A stretch of DNA of 64,000 bases. It comes from Pleurodeles waltl. Lineage: Eukaryota > Chordata > Amphibia > Caudata > Salamandridae. Each line of letters begins with the position of its first letter. Position 1 is the stretch's first letter. This document shows positions 12,007 through 23,360 of the stretch, piece after piece. The stretch covers positions 637,671,465 through 637,735,464 of the forward strand of contig NC_090439.1 in NCBI RefSeq assembly GCF_031143425.1, written 5' to 3'. The position numbers and the translations under genes were made by a program. The notes below the pieces were generated by a model, which worked only from the letters and a program-made list of their open reading frames with translations, did not search any database and was not told where the DNA came from.

Positions 12007-12400
12007 GGTATGGTATGGCCTTTAATTGTATGGTGTAGCCTGTCGTATGGTATGGAATGATGCATCATTGCATAGTACGGTGTGATATAAAATGGTATGT
12101 CATGACCTGTGATTCCATAGTAAGGGTTTGTATGGGCTGACATGGTATGGCATGGCCTATCATTGTATAATATGGTATGGCATGTCATTGTATAGCATGA
12201 TATGGTATTGTATGGGCTGCCATTGTATAGTGTTGGATGATTTGGCTTGTGATTGTATTGTATGGTATGTTATGACTTGGTATGGTACGGTAGGGTATGC
12301 TGTGGTCTGGTCTGTTATTGTATAGCATGGCGTGGTATGGCCTGTCATTGTGTGGTATGACATGGTATGGCATGTCATTATTTGATATGGCATGGTAAAA
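12007..12400 (+). repeat. TATGG-type satellite, block 3
   Basis: Continuation of the same satellite after the hAT-like element, with words such as tatggtatggcatgtcattg and ctgtcattgtgtggtatgac. It ends about 80 bases before the start of repeat family R3. Confidence 0.82.
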
Positions 12401-12478
12401 TGGGGTGAATTATAAGGTGCGGTTGTGACTCCTCACCTTGTAATACACTACCAGCCCTTTGAACCAGTCAGGCTTCGT

Positions 12479-12965
12479 TTGTCAAACCTTAGCTCATCCT
12501 TAGGTAGCTGTGGCTTTGAGCAATCAGGCTTCAACAAAGGTACACGTGTAAAGTATTTAAATTGCACCAAAATAATATAAGAATAAAGTAAGACGACTCA
12601 AGAAATCTGACACTAATTTATAAAAATAGATTTTATTTTTATGAATTTACAGACGCCAAAACGATCCACCAGAGGGTCCCAGAGATATAGATTTCTTTTT
12701 TTTTTTACTGAAACAATAAATCAAGACCTTTCACTCAACTGCAAGCATTGGCAAATCTAACATTCTTGACACCTTGAAACTTTTTCTGCAAAAAGTTACA
12801 ACCAGGTTGTAAGTTGGATAATTTGAGTATCCAACTATGACAGAGAGCTGGTCAGTGAGACCAAGTAGGTGTGAAAAAACAGTTACCTTTGGGGTGTTCA
12901 AGATGCAGAGGCGACGGTCGCAAATCTGCAAAACTCCATCCATCATCTGACACTTGGATCCGAGT
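12479..12965 (+). repeat. Long dispersed repeat family R3, copy A, 5' part
   Basis: The start tgtcaaaccttagctcatcc and the following ttaggtagctgtggctttg match 46,592 onward in the same orientation (gaaaaaccttagcccatccc, ttggtagctgtggctctg). Both then carry a tetheredated AT-rich block with ctgacactaatttataaaa / ctggcaccaatttatgaaa. The copy is interrupted near 12,965 and resumes near 19,990, with an L1-group LINE and an unassigned AT-rich stretch between the two parts. It has no coding capacity. Confidence 0.7.
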
Positions 12966-13836
12966 AAACAGACCCCTTATGACATTCTACAGCTCACTCC
13001 CTGACAATTAATTACCCAACGCTGCTGTCCCACATGCTGCGGGAACAATCGGACCAGACTAAACAGCCTGCTGGTCGACGCTCCCCAGGGCTGTTCGCAC
13101 AACACTAAGCCTGCTTGATCAGAGCAGATGGTGCCGGCAGCCGCACACACAACAGCCAGGAGCTCTACAAGGAAGGTGAAAAAAAGACCCACGGGGGTCC
13201 CAGGTCAGAAGGAAAGAAAGTGACGAGACAGCAAAATGAACAACATGGTTTTGTGTATCATGCCAGCCATCAGGATCCCATTGGCAGATGAAAGGTAGGC
13301 CAGGATTTGCCTCTGTGCCTGCCCGGGGGAACTACTGATAAGCTCCGTGTTTAAAGAGGGCCAGGGGATGCTGTTGGGCCATTAAGTAAACAAGTGAGAG
13401 CACTTGGGAGAGGAAGCTTTTTTGCCAAAGGTATATGGAACTGTAGATGGCCGTCGAGCGGGGCAAGATTGGGGCCTAGAGACACTCATCACTCCATGAG
13501 GGGGACTCGCAGCCCTGACCAGCCCCCAATACGTGGTGAAGATCCTGGGAACCATAGAAACAGGGCCTGGAGAACAGCCACCCTCACCGCCCAATAAACA
13601 GAACCTCGGAAGCTGAGAGAAGTGACCAAGACCACTATCTCAGCAAGGACTGCATCAGTACCTACCACCTCACCGGGACCCTCTCACATATAAACTGACT
13701 TGTGAAGAAGAATACTATTTTCCTTCCTTGTTGCCTCCACCACTTGGCACACATGACCTGCCACATGAATCTTAGCAAAGCCCTCAACTGATATGCCTAA
13801 GAACTATTTAAATACCACACCCAGCCCTCTGCTGAC

Positions 13837-14900
13837 ATGGACACTCTGGCTCAAGTAGGGTCCACCCTAAAAGAGCACTTTAACAGGAGTCACATGATCC
13901 CTCAAGCCATACGAGATTCTGAGACCGCACTGGAGCTTAGTGTAGATGCAGTGGTCCTGGACATTGGTCTCCTTCATACAGATCATCGGAAGCTAGTGGA
14001 CAGAGTGGACTATCCCAAATCCTCTCTTAAATCTGTGCCCTACTGTCCAGGACCTACAAGTGCTAATGAAAACCCTGCAGGGGTAAGGCCATACCCTCAC
14101 AACACAGGTGGAAGATGTGGCAGGGCGATCCTACCTCAACAACAAAAGGATCCCTGGCCTGGCCAGAAAAGTTAAGGGACCCTGCATGGAAGTATTCCTG
14201 GAGAAATGGATTCTGGACACGGTCCTGGTAGGGAAAGGCCCACACTTCTATTCGATAGAAAGGGCGCACAGGATTCAGTGATGCCAGCCACCTCTGGGGG
14301 CTCTGTCATCCAGTGATGCCACGCCTCCTTAATTACAGAGACCCGGATCTTATCTGACAACTGACATGCACAAAAGGCCCTTGCCAATTCAAATGCACAC
14401 TGATCCCTATATTCCCCGACTACATGATGGAGGTGAAACTCTGAGACGCTACTTTATGGGAGCCAAACTGTGGAGACAAATGGGACTGAAATACGTGCTT
14501 CTATACCCAGCCTAACTTAGAGTGGTTGCAGATAGTAGAATTAATTTCTTTGCCACCCCAGCGGAGGCCTGGCAATGGCTGCAATCGAAAGGCACCACAG
14601 GAGAAATGTGACAATACCGATGGGTGGGCCAGGCAGAAGAGCACATGAAGGAGACACAGGAGGCATCAAGGCGGACACAGGATGGAACAAGCAGCATCTG
14701 AACGGACGCAGGCACTGTTGCAGGTGGGTGGTGGGGGTCAGATCAGGGTAGCTCAGCCCAGACCGATACTGAAGACCTTGACACTGAGGAGAAATGTTGA
14801 CTGTCCCTGACACCCAAATCGGGATACACTGTTATTTAACGCCCAGGGCGACCGTCCTTAAGAAGTGGGAGAGGATAACTCCCTTCAAGAATAACACACG
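13837..14900 (+). pseudogene. L1-group ORF1 relic
   Basis: The frame beginning MDTLAQVGSTLKEHF and continuing through RDSETALELSVDAVVLDIGL and LLHTDHRKLVDRV (13,837-14,020) resembles ORF1 of L1/Tx1-type elements. In these, an N-terminal stretch of heptad-rich sequence precedes an RNA-recognition fold. The open part ends at 14,175. Later pieces (for example about 14,170-14,360) can be followed in other frames. In a live element this protein coats the element RNA. Here it is broken and cannot be made whole. Confidence 0.6.
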
Positions 14901-15384
14901 CTTCAGAGCATATAGACCAGAGAGGAGGTCCCTTCTTTCTGTGAGTGAAGGGCACAGGAGGTTAGAATGATCTGCGTTGATCCTTTGGACTAACTCCCCT
15001 TCTCCCCCACCCCACTACAGGAAGGCAAAGGAGCATGTATGGATAACGAACCGTATCCTTGTTTTTGAAGTTTTATTAACTAGTAGCTGCTACCCAGCCT
15101 AGGGGTACGAGAGTTGGGACTAATACAGTTATGTTTTTGTGCTTACAAGGTACCCATGGTTTTCTGTTTCTTCTTGTTTCCATCTACCACACACACTATC
15201 ATAAGCCAATGGATCTCCCACACAACAGTACACCACCTACAACTCCTCCACACTGCCTCACTCACTCCTCGACCTTGCAACACTCCACGTCAGACAGGGA
15301 TCTCCTTGCTAGTCCCCAACAAGAACCTACTGACACTAGAACCACTGCCCTGTGGCTGTGAGGCCAATATAGAAACAGTCGATG

Positions 15385-18300
15385 TATAACATCCTGACTT
15401 GGAATATTCGCGGAATGGCCAATCCCACCAAGTGACCGAAAATCTGTAGCTTCTTGTGCAGTTGCGATGCTCATATAGTCTGTATACAAGAAACACATAT
15501 GGACTCCACAGAACTGGCAAAGCTGCACAGAAAATAGAAGAGATAGGTATTGGGTACTACTTACTACCCATGACAGAGGGTTCTTAATTTGGATATCACC
15601 TGAAACGCCGTTTGTGGTCCTCATAAAGCAAGTGGACCCGGACGGTAGATACAGAGTAGTGGAAATCCTCTTAGACAGGGAAATGTTGACCTTGCTGGCA
15701 GTATATGCCCTAACTGCAAACAATCGACCATCATGAAAACTCTCAGATCTGCCCTACTCTACAATTCTAATACACAGTGCCTATGGGATGGAAATTCTAA
15801 TTGTGTTTTGGGTGCATAGGGACCCAGACTAGTGACGCATTTCCAAAGATGGGTGGCTGCCTTGAAACTCTGGCTTCTGGGAGAATGGGCATCGACTGGA
15901 CAGGGAGTTTTCTTACTATTCACCCCTACACCAACTGCCCACATGTTTAGACTGCCACTTCCACAACCCAGGCCTTGTAGGTAAGATACTAGATACAGAA
16001 TTTTGGGGATTTATGTGGTCTGCTCACAATCCTCTGAATCTGATGTTCAGCTGGGTTAGGCCTCGACCACCCATCCCCACTTGGAAACTAGACACCATTG
16101 CTTTATCAGACACACCAAATCAGGACAGGCTTCAAAGGCCATGATAGAATACCTGGAACTGAATAGCAGCTCTGCCAGTAACATCACAATGGTTTGCATT
16201 TGGAAGGCATTTGAAGTGTTCGTCCTGGGAGTATGCCTCAAAGTAACATGGAGTTAAGACAGAACTCTCCCATAAATTATCAGGTTAAAAGGCAGATCAG
16301 GGACGAATAGAAGGGACTCGTAATGGAAGGGTGGAACTCTCAGACTCTGTGTCACCTTAATAGAGAGTACAGGGACCTGATGTCATGAGTGAGCACTGTT
16401 GACTATTGAATTTGATTCATACACCAACAAATAGAAAGTGATAAGTCTGGGTGTCTGCTGGCCTGGCTGCCCAAGGCTGAACAGGACAGATAGTCAATCG
16501 GAGCCATCACGACTCTGGAAGTTATGCTAGTCAACTCACAAGATGCGATACACGCACCATTTAAAGACTAATAACACAAACTATACACGTCTTTGGTGAG
16601 CTCGGACCCACAGGCAGGCACTCTGGCGATATTTGGGATCCATGCCCATGTCCAGATTTAACCTGATCCTTTGATTGATATTAGAGAATCCCCTGGCCTT
16701 TGATGAGATTCAATTAGCAATTGACCAAATGGCAGGAAATAAAACTTTGGGCATGGATGGATTCCCTGCTGAATGCTACAAAAGCTTTAAGGTCATATTG
16801 AAAATCGTTGAGGTCTATCAAACCACCAATAAAATGGGGAAGCCTCTGCCCTCCATACACAAGATACTGATCCCACCAAATCCTGGAGCCTGGCAGAGAT
16901 AAACTGGATTTGCAATCTTCCCGCTCACTTACTAAGTAAAATTTAGACGATAAGATCCTGGGAAAAGATGTGGCCAACAGGCTTATTCCTGTAATAAATG
17001 TGTGGGTGCACCCAGGTCAAAATGGATTTGTACATGGCAGGAACACCTTCCTTAACCTCAGGTGCCTGTTTAGTTTGGAGTTGATATTCAAAGATTCTTC
17101 AGCGTGTTACAGTGTCCTATCCCTCGACATATAGACGGCCTTTGACACCTTGGGGTGGCCATACCTGATGTCGGTACTGGAGGAACTTGGGGTGGGCTGG
17201 ATCTTCTTGCAATAGCTCAGACTGTGTACACAAACCCAGTGGCGTGTGTCCACATAGGACAGGAGATCTTGGAAGTGTTCACCATACTCGGGAGGGGGGA
17301 CACCAGACAGGGTTGTCCTTTATCCTCACTCATCTTCGCTGTAGTCATGGAGTCCCTGGTTTGTCTCTTGCGAATGAAGGCTTTGGACTGGGGCATTTGA
17401 ATGGGAAATTGATGGCAGATTCTTTCGCTATATGCAGATGATGCTTTGATTTACTTCTGAGATGGCACAGAAGCTCTTCCGTTGGTGATGATCATCAATT
17501 TTGGTGACTTGTCCTGGCTACGCATCAACTAGAGTTTTTTTATTTTGTTATTTATTTTTTTAACCCTCTCTGACCCCCTTTGGCAGAACAACACACACAA
17601 CTCTCTCCCTAGGCGATTAGCTTGTAAACCAAAGATGTTTAAGTACCTGGGGAAGCATGTGCATGACTTTAATAATGACCTGATTGATGGGAACCTAACT
17701 AAGCTCCTCATGGCCATGCGCCAATCTCTGAAATTCTAGATAGCACTACCACTATTCCCCATGAATGGTGATCCTTCCCTGGCTATTGTATCTTTTCTTG
17801 GTGCTTCTTACCGGACTCTCCAACAAGATGTTTATGGATTTTCATTGCCTTCTCACAAAACTCATTTGGGGACCTGGTAGAAATAGGGGTGAACTTTGCA
17901 AGCTGCAGTTCCCGTTTACCGAGGAGGAACTAGGTACCCAACTTATAACTCTACTGTGCCGCAGCACAGTGGGTCTCCCGCTGGCTAGCCCCTGACCCAG
18001 ACAGTGGTTGGTGATATCCTACTCCCCAAGATTATTTACTCGTTGATGTTGCTGATAAGAAGAATCTCACACTCTCACAGACTAGCGGAAATGGCCAGAC
18101 ACTTCTGAGCTAGAAATGTAGCCCCTCAAAGGGGTAGATGCCCATATGCACTAGAGCGCCCGCTATGATCGACTCCACCTCTTCACTCCCTTACTGACAC
18201 ATGGCACCAGGACATGGTCAGTAGCAGAAGTAACAGCAATGAACAATCTATGCATACACGGAACACTCTCAACATACCAAGAATTACAAGGTGACTTCCC

Positions 18301-18560
18301 TTTAGGACCAGGACAGTTAATCACGTACAATGCAACTGTGGAGGTGCTGCAACAAACATGGTGGTCAGAGGGTTTGGAGGCTACCACATTGCAGGTCCTC
18401 AGGTTGTTACACACTGACTAGCTAGGAGAATGGCAACAGCACTATACAATGTATTACTTACCCAACATGTTACCCTAACACGCTGTCAGTCAACGCAAGC
18501 TGGTTACTGCCACATGGTACGGCAATGCTCTGCGGTAGGGGAATACTGGGCAGAGGTGCT
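15385..18560 (+). pseudogene. L1-group ORF2 relic (endonuclease and reverse transcriptase)
   Basis: The apurinic-type endonuclease begins with NILTWNIRGMANPTK (about 15,389-15,433), and IQETHMDSTELAKL follows at about 15,483. The RT region shows NKTLGMDGFPAECYKSF (about 16,738-16,790), the VHPGQNGFVHGRNTF block (about 17,008), an AFDTLGWPYL-like motif A (about 17,140) and DTRQGCPLSSLIFAVVMES as motif B (about 17,299-17,355). KYLGKHVHDF lies near 17,641. The region around 18,470-18,550 reads like the Cys/His C-terminal part. The YxDD region near 17,430 is out of frame. The RQGCPLSxxxFxxxxE pattern is typical of the L1 group. There are many stops. Confidence 0.8.
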
Positions 18561-19210
18561 AGAAAGCACTAGCTAGTTGGGAGACTGGGCGCTCTCGCTT
18601 GACCCCTCAATGTGCGTTTTAGGGTGAATGCCCTAAATGAAGACATTTAAGTATCACTTGAGATTTATAGACCTGGCCCGATAAAGATCTGGCGCTGGCA
18701 CTGGTGCTAGGGAAAAGGTGTATAGCCATGTCCTGGAAGGCTTGTGAGGTAACACTGCTCAAATGTTAGCTGACCGACTTAAGTTAGTGGGCAAAGGCAG
18801 AAGCTGTGGCACTGACTAGTCAGAGGGCGATCACTGGAGATGGACAGGCATCAATGCATTTGGACATTACATAATTGGCACTGGACGCCAAACCTGAGAT
18901 CCCCACTGAGCATCAACACTAACCTGGCTTTTTCACCAATGACTCATTGAGAGTACCTAACATAGCGACACGCGTTGATAGGGCACATGAACACCATATG
19001 TGCACAGTCCACAAACTGGTAAACGCAGGCAACAGGAGGTAAGGGGGGAGATGTGCGTACATAATATGGCAAACATACATGAAAAGTGGGGGTGCGGCAA
19101 TGCAGGATTCATTGACATTAACATTTGACATAATTGTTGGTTGAAAGGGCGACTGTGCTTCCATTTCCTTATTTCCACTCCACTCACCCTCTACTCTTTC
19201 CACTGATTTT

Positions 19211-19985
19211 TCTTTTTATATATATTTTTTTTTAATCTGTTTTTATTGTTTTATGTACGGTTAGCATTTTCAAAATTACATTTTGTGGTCAGCACGTTGG
19301 AAACTGTTACATACATTTCAGTGAATCAGTCATGTACTAAGCATCAATCAAGACTTTTAAGCAACTTGTAGAACATGTATAGTATTCAATATTTGTGTAA
19401 GTTGATTCATACACTTAAGTATTAAAACATTGATAATTAAAGCAGAATTAAGTATAAACCCTGTTTTTGTTTCACTTGAGTTAGAATGTATTGGGTTTGA
19501 TCATATACATATTATCTTCTGTAGTTTAGCTGTACATGTCTATAAAACAGTTCAACTTTTGTGATAGAACATGAGTAACGGAACCAACTTGAGGTTAACG
19601 TATTAACTATTTAGGTAGGGGAGCAAGGTAATGTTAGTAGTTATCCTGATATCAAAGCATCTGTGATTCTTGTTTCCAGCTATTTAAACCAGTAGTTAGT
19701 TACTGTACAATTAGTTTATGGTACCTTACATGGTTTTACATTCATGTGTTCTGCAATTGTATCAGTAGTTAAGTTAGTTAGTGGAATGTTCTTCCTCCTC
19801 TACCGCAGTACTCCTACCCATTCCACTGATAAAGGACACTGGCGTTAGCCTTTCTGCTCCCAAGAGGATGTGCAAATTTGCTGTATATTTAGCGGTCTCT
19901 TATCGTCACTGGTATTGTCATACGTATCCAAGACATTCTGTATGTGATTTACGCAGACTGGCACTAGTTGTTTGCATTCATATTT
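19211..19985. other. AT-rich stretch, nothing recognised
   Basis: It starts with a T-rich run (about 19,213-19,255) and continues as AT-rich sequence without open frames of interest. It may be the 3' part of the LINE or an unrelated insertion. I could not match it to anything else in the window. Confidence 0.4.
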
Positions 19986-19989
19986 GGGA

Positions 19990-21424
19990 AATGAATAAAA
20001 AAACTATATTTAAAATGGATGCTGAAGATGCAGTGTAGTTGACAGGGTGGTTTCCTGTCTGTCTCCACAGTCCCGGTGAGGTGACTTTGGCTACAGGAGT
20101 CGACATCCCTCGAAGTCCTCTATGGTCCAGCAAAAGTCCTGTTGCAACTGGACTGCTGATCACCCGGCACAACGAAATAAGTGGTTCCCTGCTATTTGTG
20201 CTAAGTTTTCTCTGGGCAAGCAAACTGCACTCTGACTTTCCCAGGTGCAGCAGATTTAACTTTTGGGCGTTGGGTCCGTGTCTCCCAGACTACGCTGCAA
20301 CAAGGATTAACTTTTCAGTGATCTGGGCTACTTGCTCACCCAAGCAAGCTTCCTCATCTTTTTTGGCCCTGTGCTGCAAACAGGAAGTCAGCCAACTCAC
20401 TCTTGGAGCCTCTGCTTCCAGCTGGGTTTGGGGAACAACATCTCTATGAGCAGGACACTGCAGGTGGAGTCCTATCTTCTCTTTCCCAAGGAGCTGCAGG
20501 TGCCCTCCATCTTTGGTGCAGCCTCTGTTTTCCAGGTTCAAGGTCCGCAGGGCAATCTTTCTTCGGTCCTATTCTCCAGTCCAAGCAAAATCTGAGCCGT
20601 GGGTGCCAGGAGAGCCCCTTTTGTGCCCAGAAAGTGCCCTTAGGGGAGGTTGCGGTCACTAGGCAATGGGCTGCTTGGTTCCCTCCTGCCTGATGACATC
20701 TTACTGTGAATTGTGGCATCTAGCTATCTCAGAGTACTCTATTCTTCCCACTTCCAAGATGGCTCAACCCTTCTCTTAGTGTGTGGAGCTCAGTAGTCAG
20801 TTTTGCTAGTGTTTCCCCTTCTCTCTCCCAATGCCTTGCTTATTTTAATGAGTTGTTTGACCCCTTGAAGTGCCAACTTTTGAAGTCCCATTTAGAAGTT
20901 AGTACAGCTGAGTTGTCGGCTAATGCCCTTGAACTTGCCACTGTGGCTACTAACCTCTCGCACAATAACAATAACAAATGTAGGATTTTACTGTTAGAAC
21001 ATGTAAACACATATTCTGATTTTTAATATGCTTCACCCTGCCTTAGGACCCCATAGGCCTGCTGTATGGGTGACTTATGAAAAAGGGAGGTTTGGGCTTT
21101 GCTGCTATTGGAAATTAAATAGTCGAGGTAGCAGTTCTAAATTGCTCTCCAGTGGCAGGCTGGGAGACATATTTTAACTTGTCCCACTCAAGGTAGCACA
21201 ACAAGGGATTTTACTGGCCTTAGGTACCCCTGGTACCATGAAATATGGCCTTGGGACTGTTAGCCTTTGCCAATTGGTTATAGGCCACTCAAACATGCAT
21301 GTTTAAGGGTCAGGGCACTGGCACTGAGGTCTGCTTAGCAGGCTTCCTTGCACTCTGAGTCAAAAATCCAGCAGCATCCGTCCAAAAGTTTGGGAGTGAT
21401 CATGCAAAAAAGAGGCATTTCCTG
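19990..21424 (+). repeat. Long dispersed repeat family R3, copy A, 3' part
   Basis: It resumes the R3 repeat. ggatgctgaagatgcagtgt matches about 47,008 (ggatgctgaagatgttgttt). ggctacaggagtcgacatccc matches the ggccacaggagtcactgtacc text near 47,090. aggaagtcagccaactcact matches 47,380. The 3' end, tgggagtgatcatgcaaaaa followed by a catttcct sequence, matches 48,738-48,770. The end is directly followed by satellite block 4, so R3 inserted into the satellite array. Confidence 0.72.
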
Positions 21425-22010
21425 AAATATGGCATATCATGGTATGCCCTGTCATGGTATGATGGGTTCTGGCTTGGTATGGTCTGTCGTTATATGGTAT
21501 GACCTATTGTTTAGTATGGTATGGCCTGCCCTGGTATGGTATGGTGTGAAATGGCCTGTCATAGTATGGTCGGTCTGGGAATGTATTGTCTGGTATGGTC
21601 ATTGTATGTCATGGTATGGCCTAGTGTGGCCTGGTATTTGCATGGCATTGTATGGCATGGCCTGTTATGGCACACTGTGGCATGGCCTGATATGGTATGG
21701 CCTGCCATGGTATGATATGGTTTGCTATCACCGGTGGTACTGTGTAGTATAGCCTCTTGTGTTACTGTGTGGTATGGCCTTGTGTGGTAAGGGCTGGTAT
21801 GGTACTGCCTGTCATGGTGCAGTATAGTATGACCTGGTATGGTATGGTATGGCCTGTCATGGTATGGTATGGTATGGTATGGTATGTCGTGTCATGGTAG
21901 AGTGTGGTATGGTTTGGGCTGTCATTGTAGAGTGTGGTATGGCATTATATAGGTTGTCACTGTAGAAGATGGCATGGTATGATATGCGCTGTCACTGTAG
22001 ATTATGGTGA
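21425..22010 (+). repeat. TATGG-type satellite, block 4
   Basis: The same satellite as blocks 1-3, with words such as tatggtatggcctgtcatgg and a run of perfect tatgg pentamers near 21,838-21,885. It lies directly after the 3' end of repeat R3 copy A. The unit differs slightly from blocks 1-3 (CTGTCATGG more often than CTGTCATTG). Confidence 0.82.
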
Positions 22011-22559
22011 CAGGGATTACTGTGACATTAAATCGTTATCTCCAGGTCAAAGGGGCCTTCTTAGTTGACACTCGCACATTGTTTTTGGTATTAATGATCA
22101 TTCTTGGAGATCTTGTTCGGAGTTCTTTCTACTTACTAATCAGCTGCTTTTCTAATAAGAACGGGCTTGTACATGTGCATTCCTATTGAAAAAGGTACCA
22201 TTTGTTGATGTAATATCAGTCTTCTGTGATTTTGGAAGGTACTCAAAGCCTCCTATCCCACTCCTCCTATTGGTGTTTGAGAGCCAGGGTTGGCTGGTGA
22301 CACGGTGTGTTCTTGTGTCTTCTGGTTTGGCATTTTTATTCATTTGGAGCATTTTCCAGACACTGCTACATAAAATACCGATCCTTTCAGACCATCTAGG
22401 AACAAACACTTGAATACGTGTACTGGTGGTTGTGAAAGAACTTGGACTACTCAAGTTAAGACTGCAAAGGGATGAATGCTCTTCACTCCATTAACCAACT
22501 GATTACATTGCAGTTTTTTTGCATGATCGCAAGTGGTGATTTTAACAGGCAGCGTGCGG
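22011..22559. other. Unassigned sequence
   Basis: No gene or known element is recognised here. The longest open frames on either strand are about 100 codons, with no recognisable motif. Confidence 0.4.
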
Positions 22560-23360
22560 GAGGTGATGAGTACCCATAGTTCTCTCCTTCTGATCGCCCA
22601 TGATAAGGTGCAGAATTTAATGAGAAGAGAGAAGGCTGTCCCACATAAACTGTGAGAAAGCCCCCACCGCCGACACAGGTAACGCTACAGACACAAGAGA
22701 TAGATGAGGTAAAGGAGCTTACCCCAGAGGACTGTAAGCTGGCAAAAGGGAGAGATCGGAAGATGAAGGGAGGTGGTAAAGGTCTTTAGGAGTAATTTAG
22801 GCCTTTAGGGAAAAACGTCTACCAGAGGATGCTCCTTGGTGGGGTGGTCCCAAGAACACACCCTGACTGGAGATCTTTTAGCGACAGTGCAATCACTCTG
22901 GGTGCCGCTTGGGAGGATTTACCGGCAAGCAACACAGCACAAGAGTCAACGTCAGAACTTTAGGCATTAAGTGCGCCTTCTTGTCAAAAAGTCCATTGCA
23001 ACCAAACCGAGCACGTTCTCCAACCCCAGAAGTGGGAAGTCTCCAATTATAGTTATAAAAGGCAGAGGCACGACCTCTGAAGAATCTATCGGGGAGACAA
23101 CGCATGGAAGGAAGCTTGGATAAAATGGCTTTAGAGTCACCAATGCCAATGAAGAAACAGATTAGCCCTTGCTGGTAGGCCTCTCCCACGCAGGAGGAAT
23201 TAGAGGAGGTCTTCAACAAAGAAGAGGGGCCGCGATCGGAGGAAGGGGGAGTTGCCTGATGTCTACAGACAAGAGTGCCAACCAGTCTTTTACTGATTTG
23301 CCACAGGCATCCGAAGTGTCTTAAAACAGAGGACTCACTGACGCAAAGGATGCCCATCTT

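Larger units (their letters stand above)
12970..19210 (+). mobile_element. Decayed L1-group (L1/Tx1-like) LINE inserted in repeat R3
   Basis: A long + strand LINE with a possible 5' leader (about 12,970-13,830), an ORF1 relic, an endonuclease and an RT relic, then a C-terminal and 3' region to about 19,200. Its left and right neighbours are the two halves of repeat R3. It is full of stops and frameshifts and is surely inactive. The exact ends are not resolved: I found no clean target-site duplication or poly(A) tail. The coding parts are listed separately. Confidence 0.75.

Noticed and set aside
12128..12393. Open frames on both strands rich in Tyr, Met, Trp and His
   Set aside because: They are direct translations of the TATGG satellite in several frames, so not genes.
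9430..22010. CRISPR-like array
   Set aside because: The repeats are degenerate, without constant spacers, and the window is vertebrate DNA with introns and transposons.
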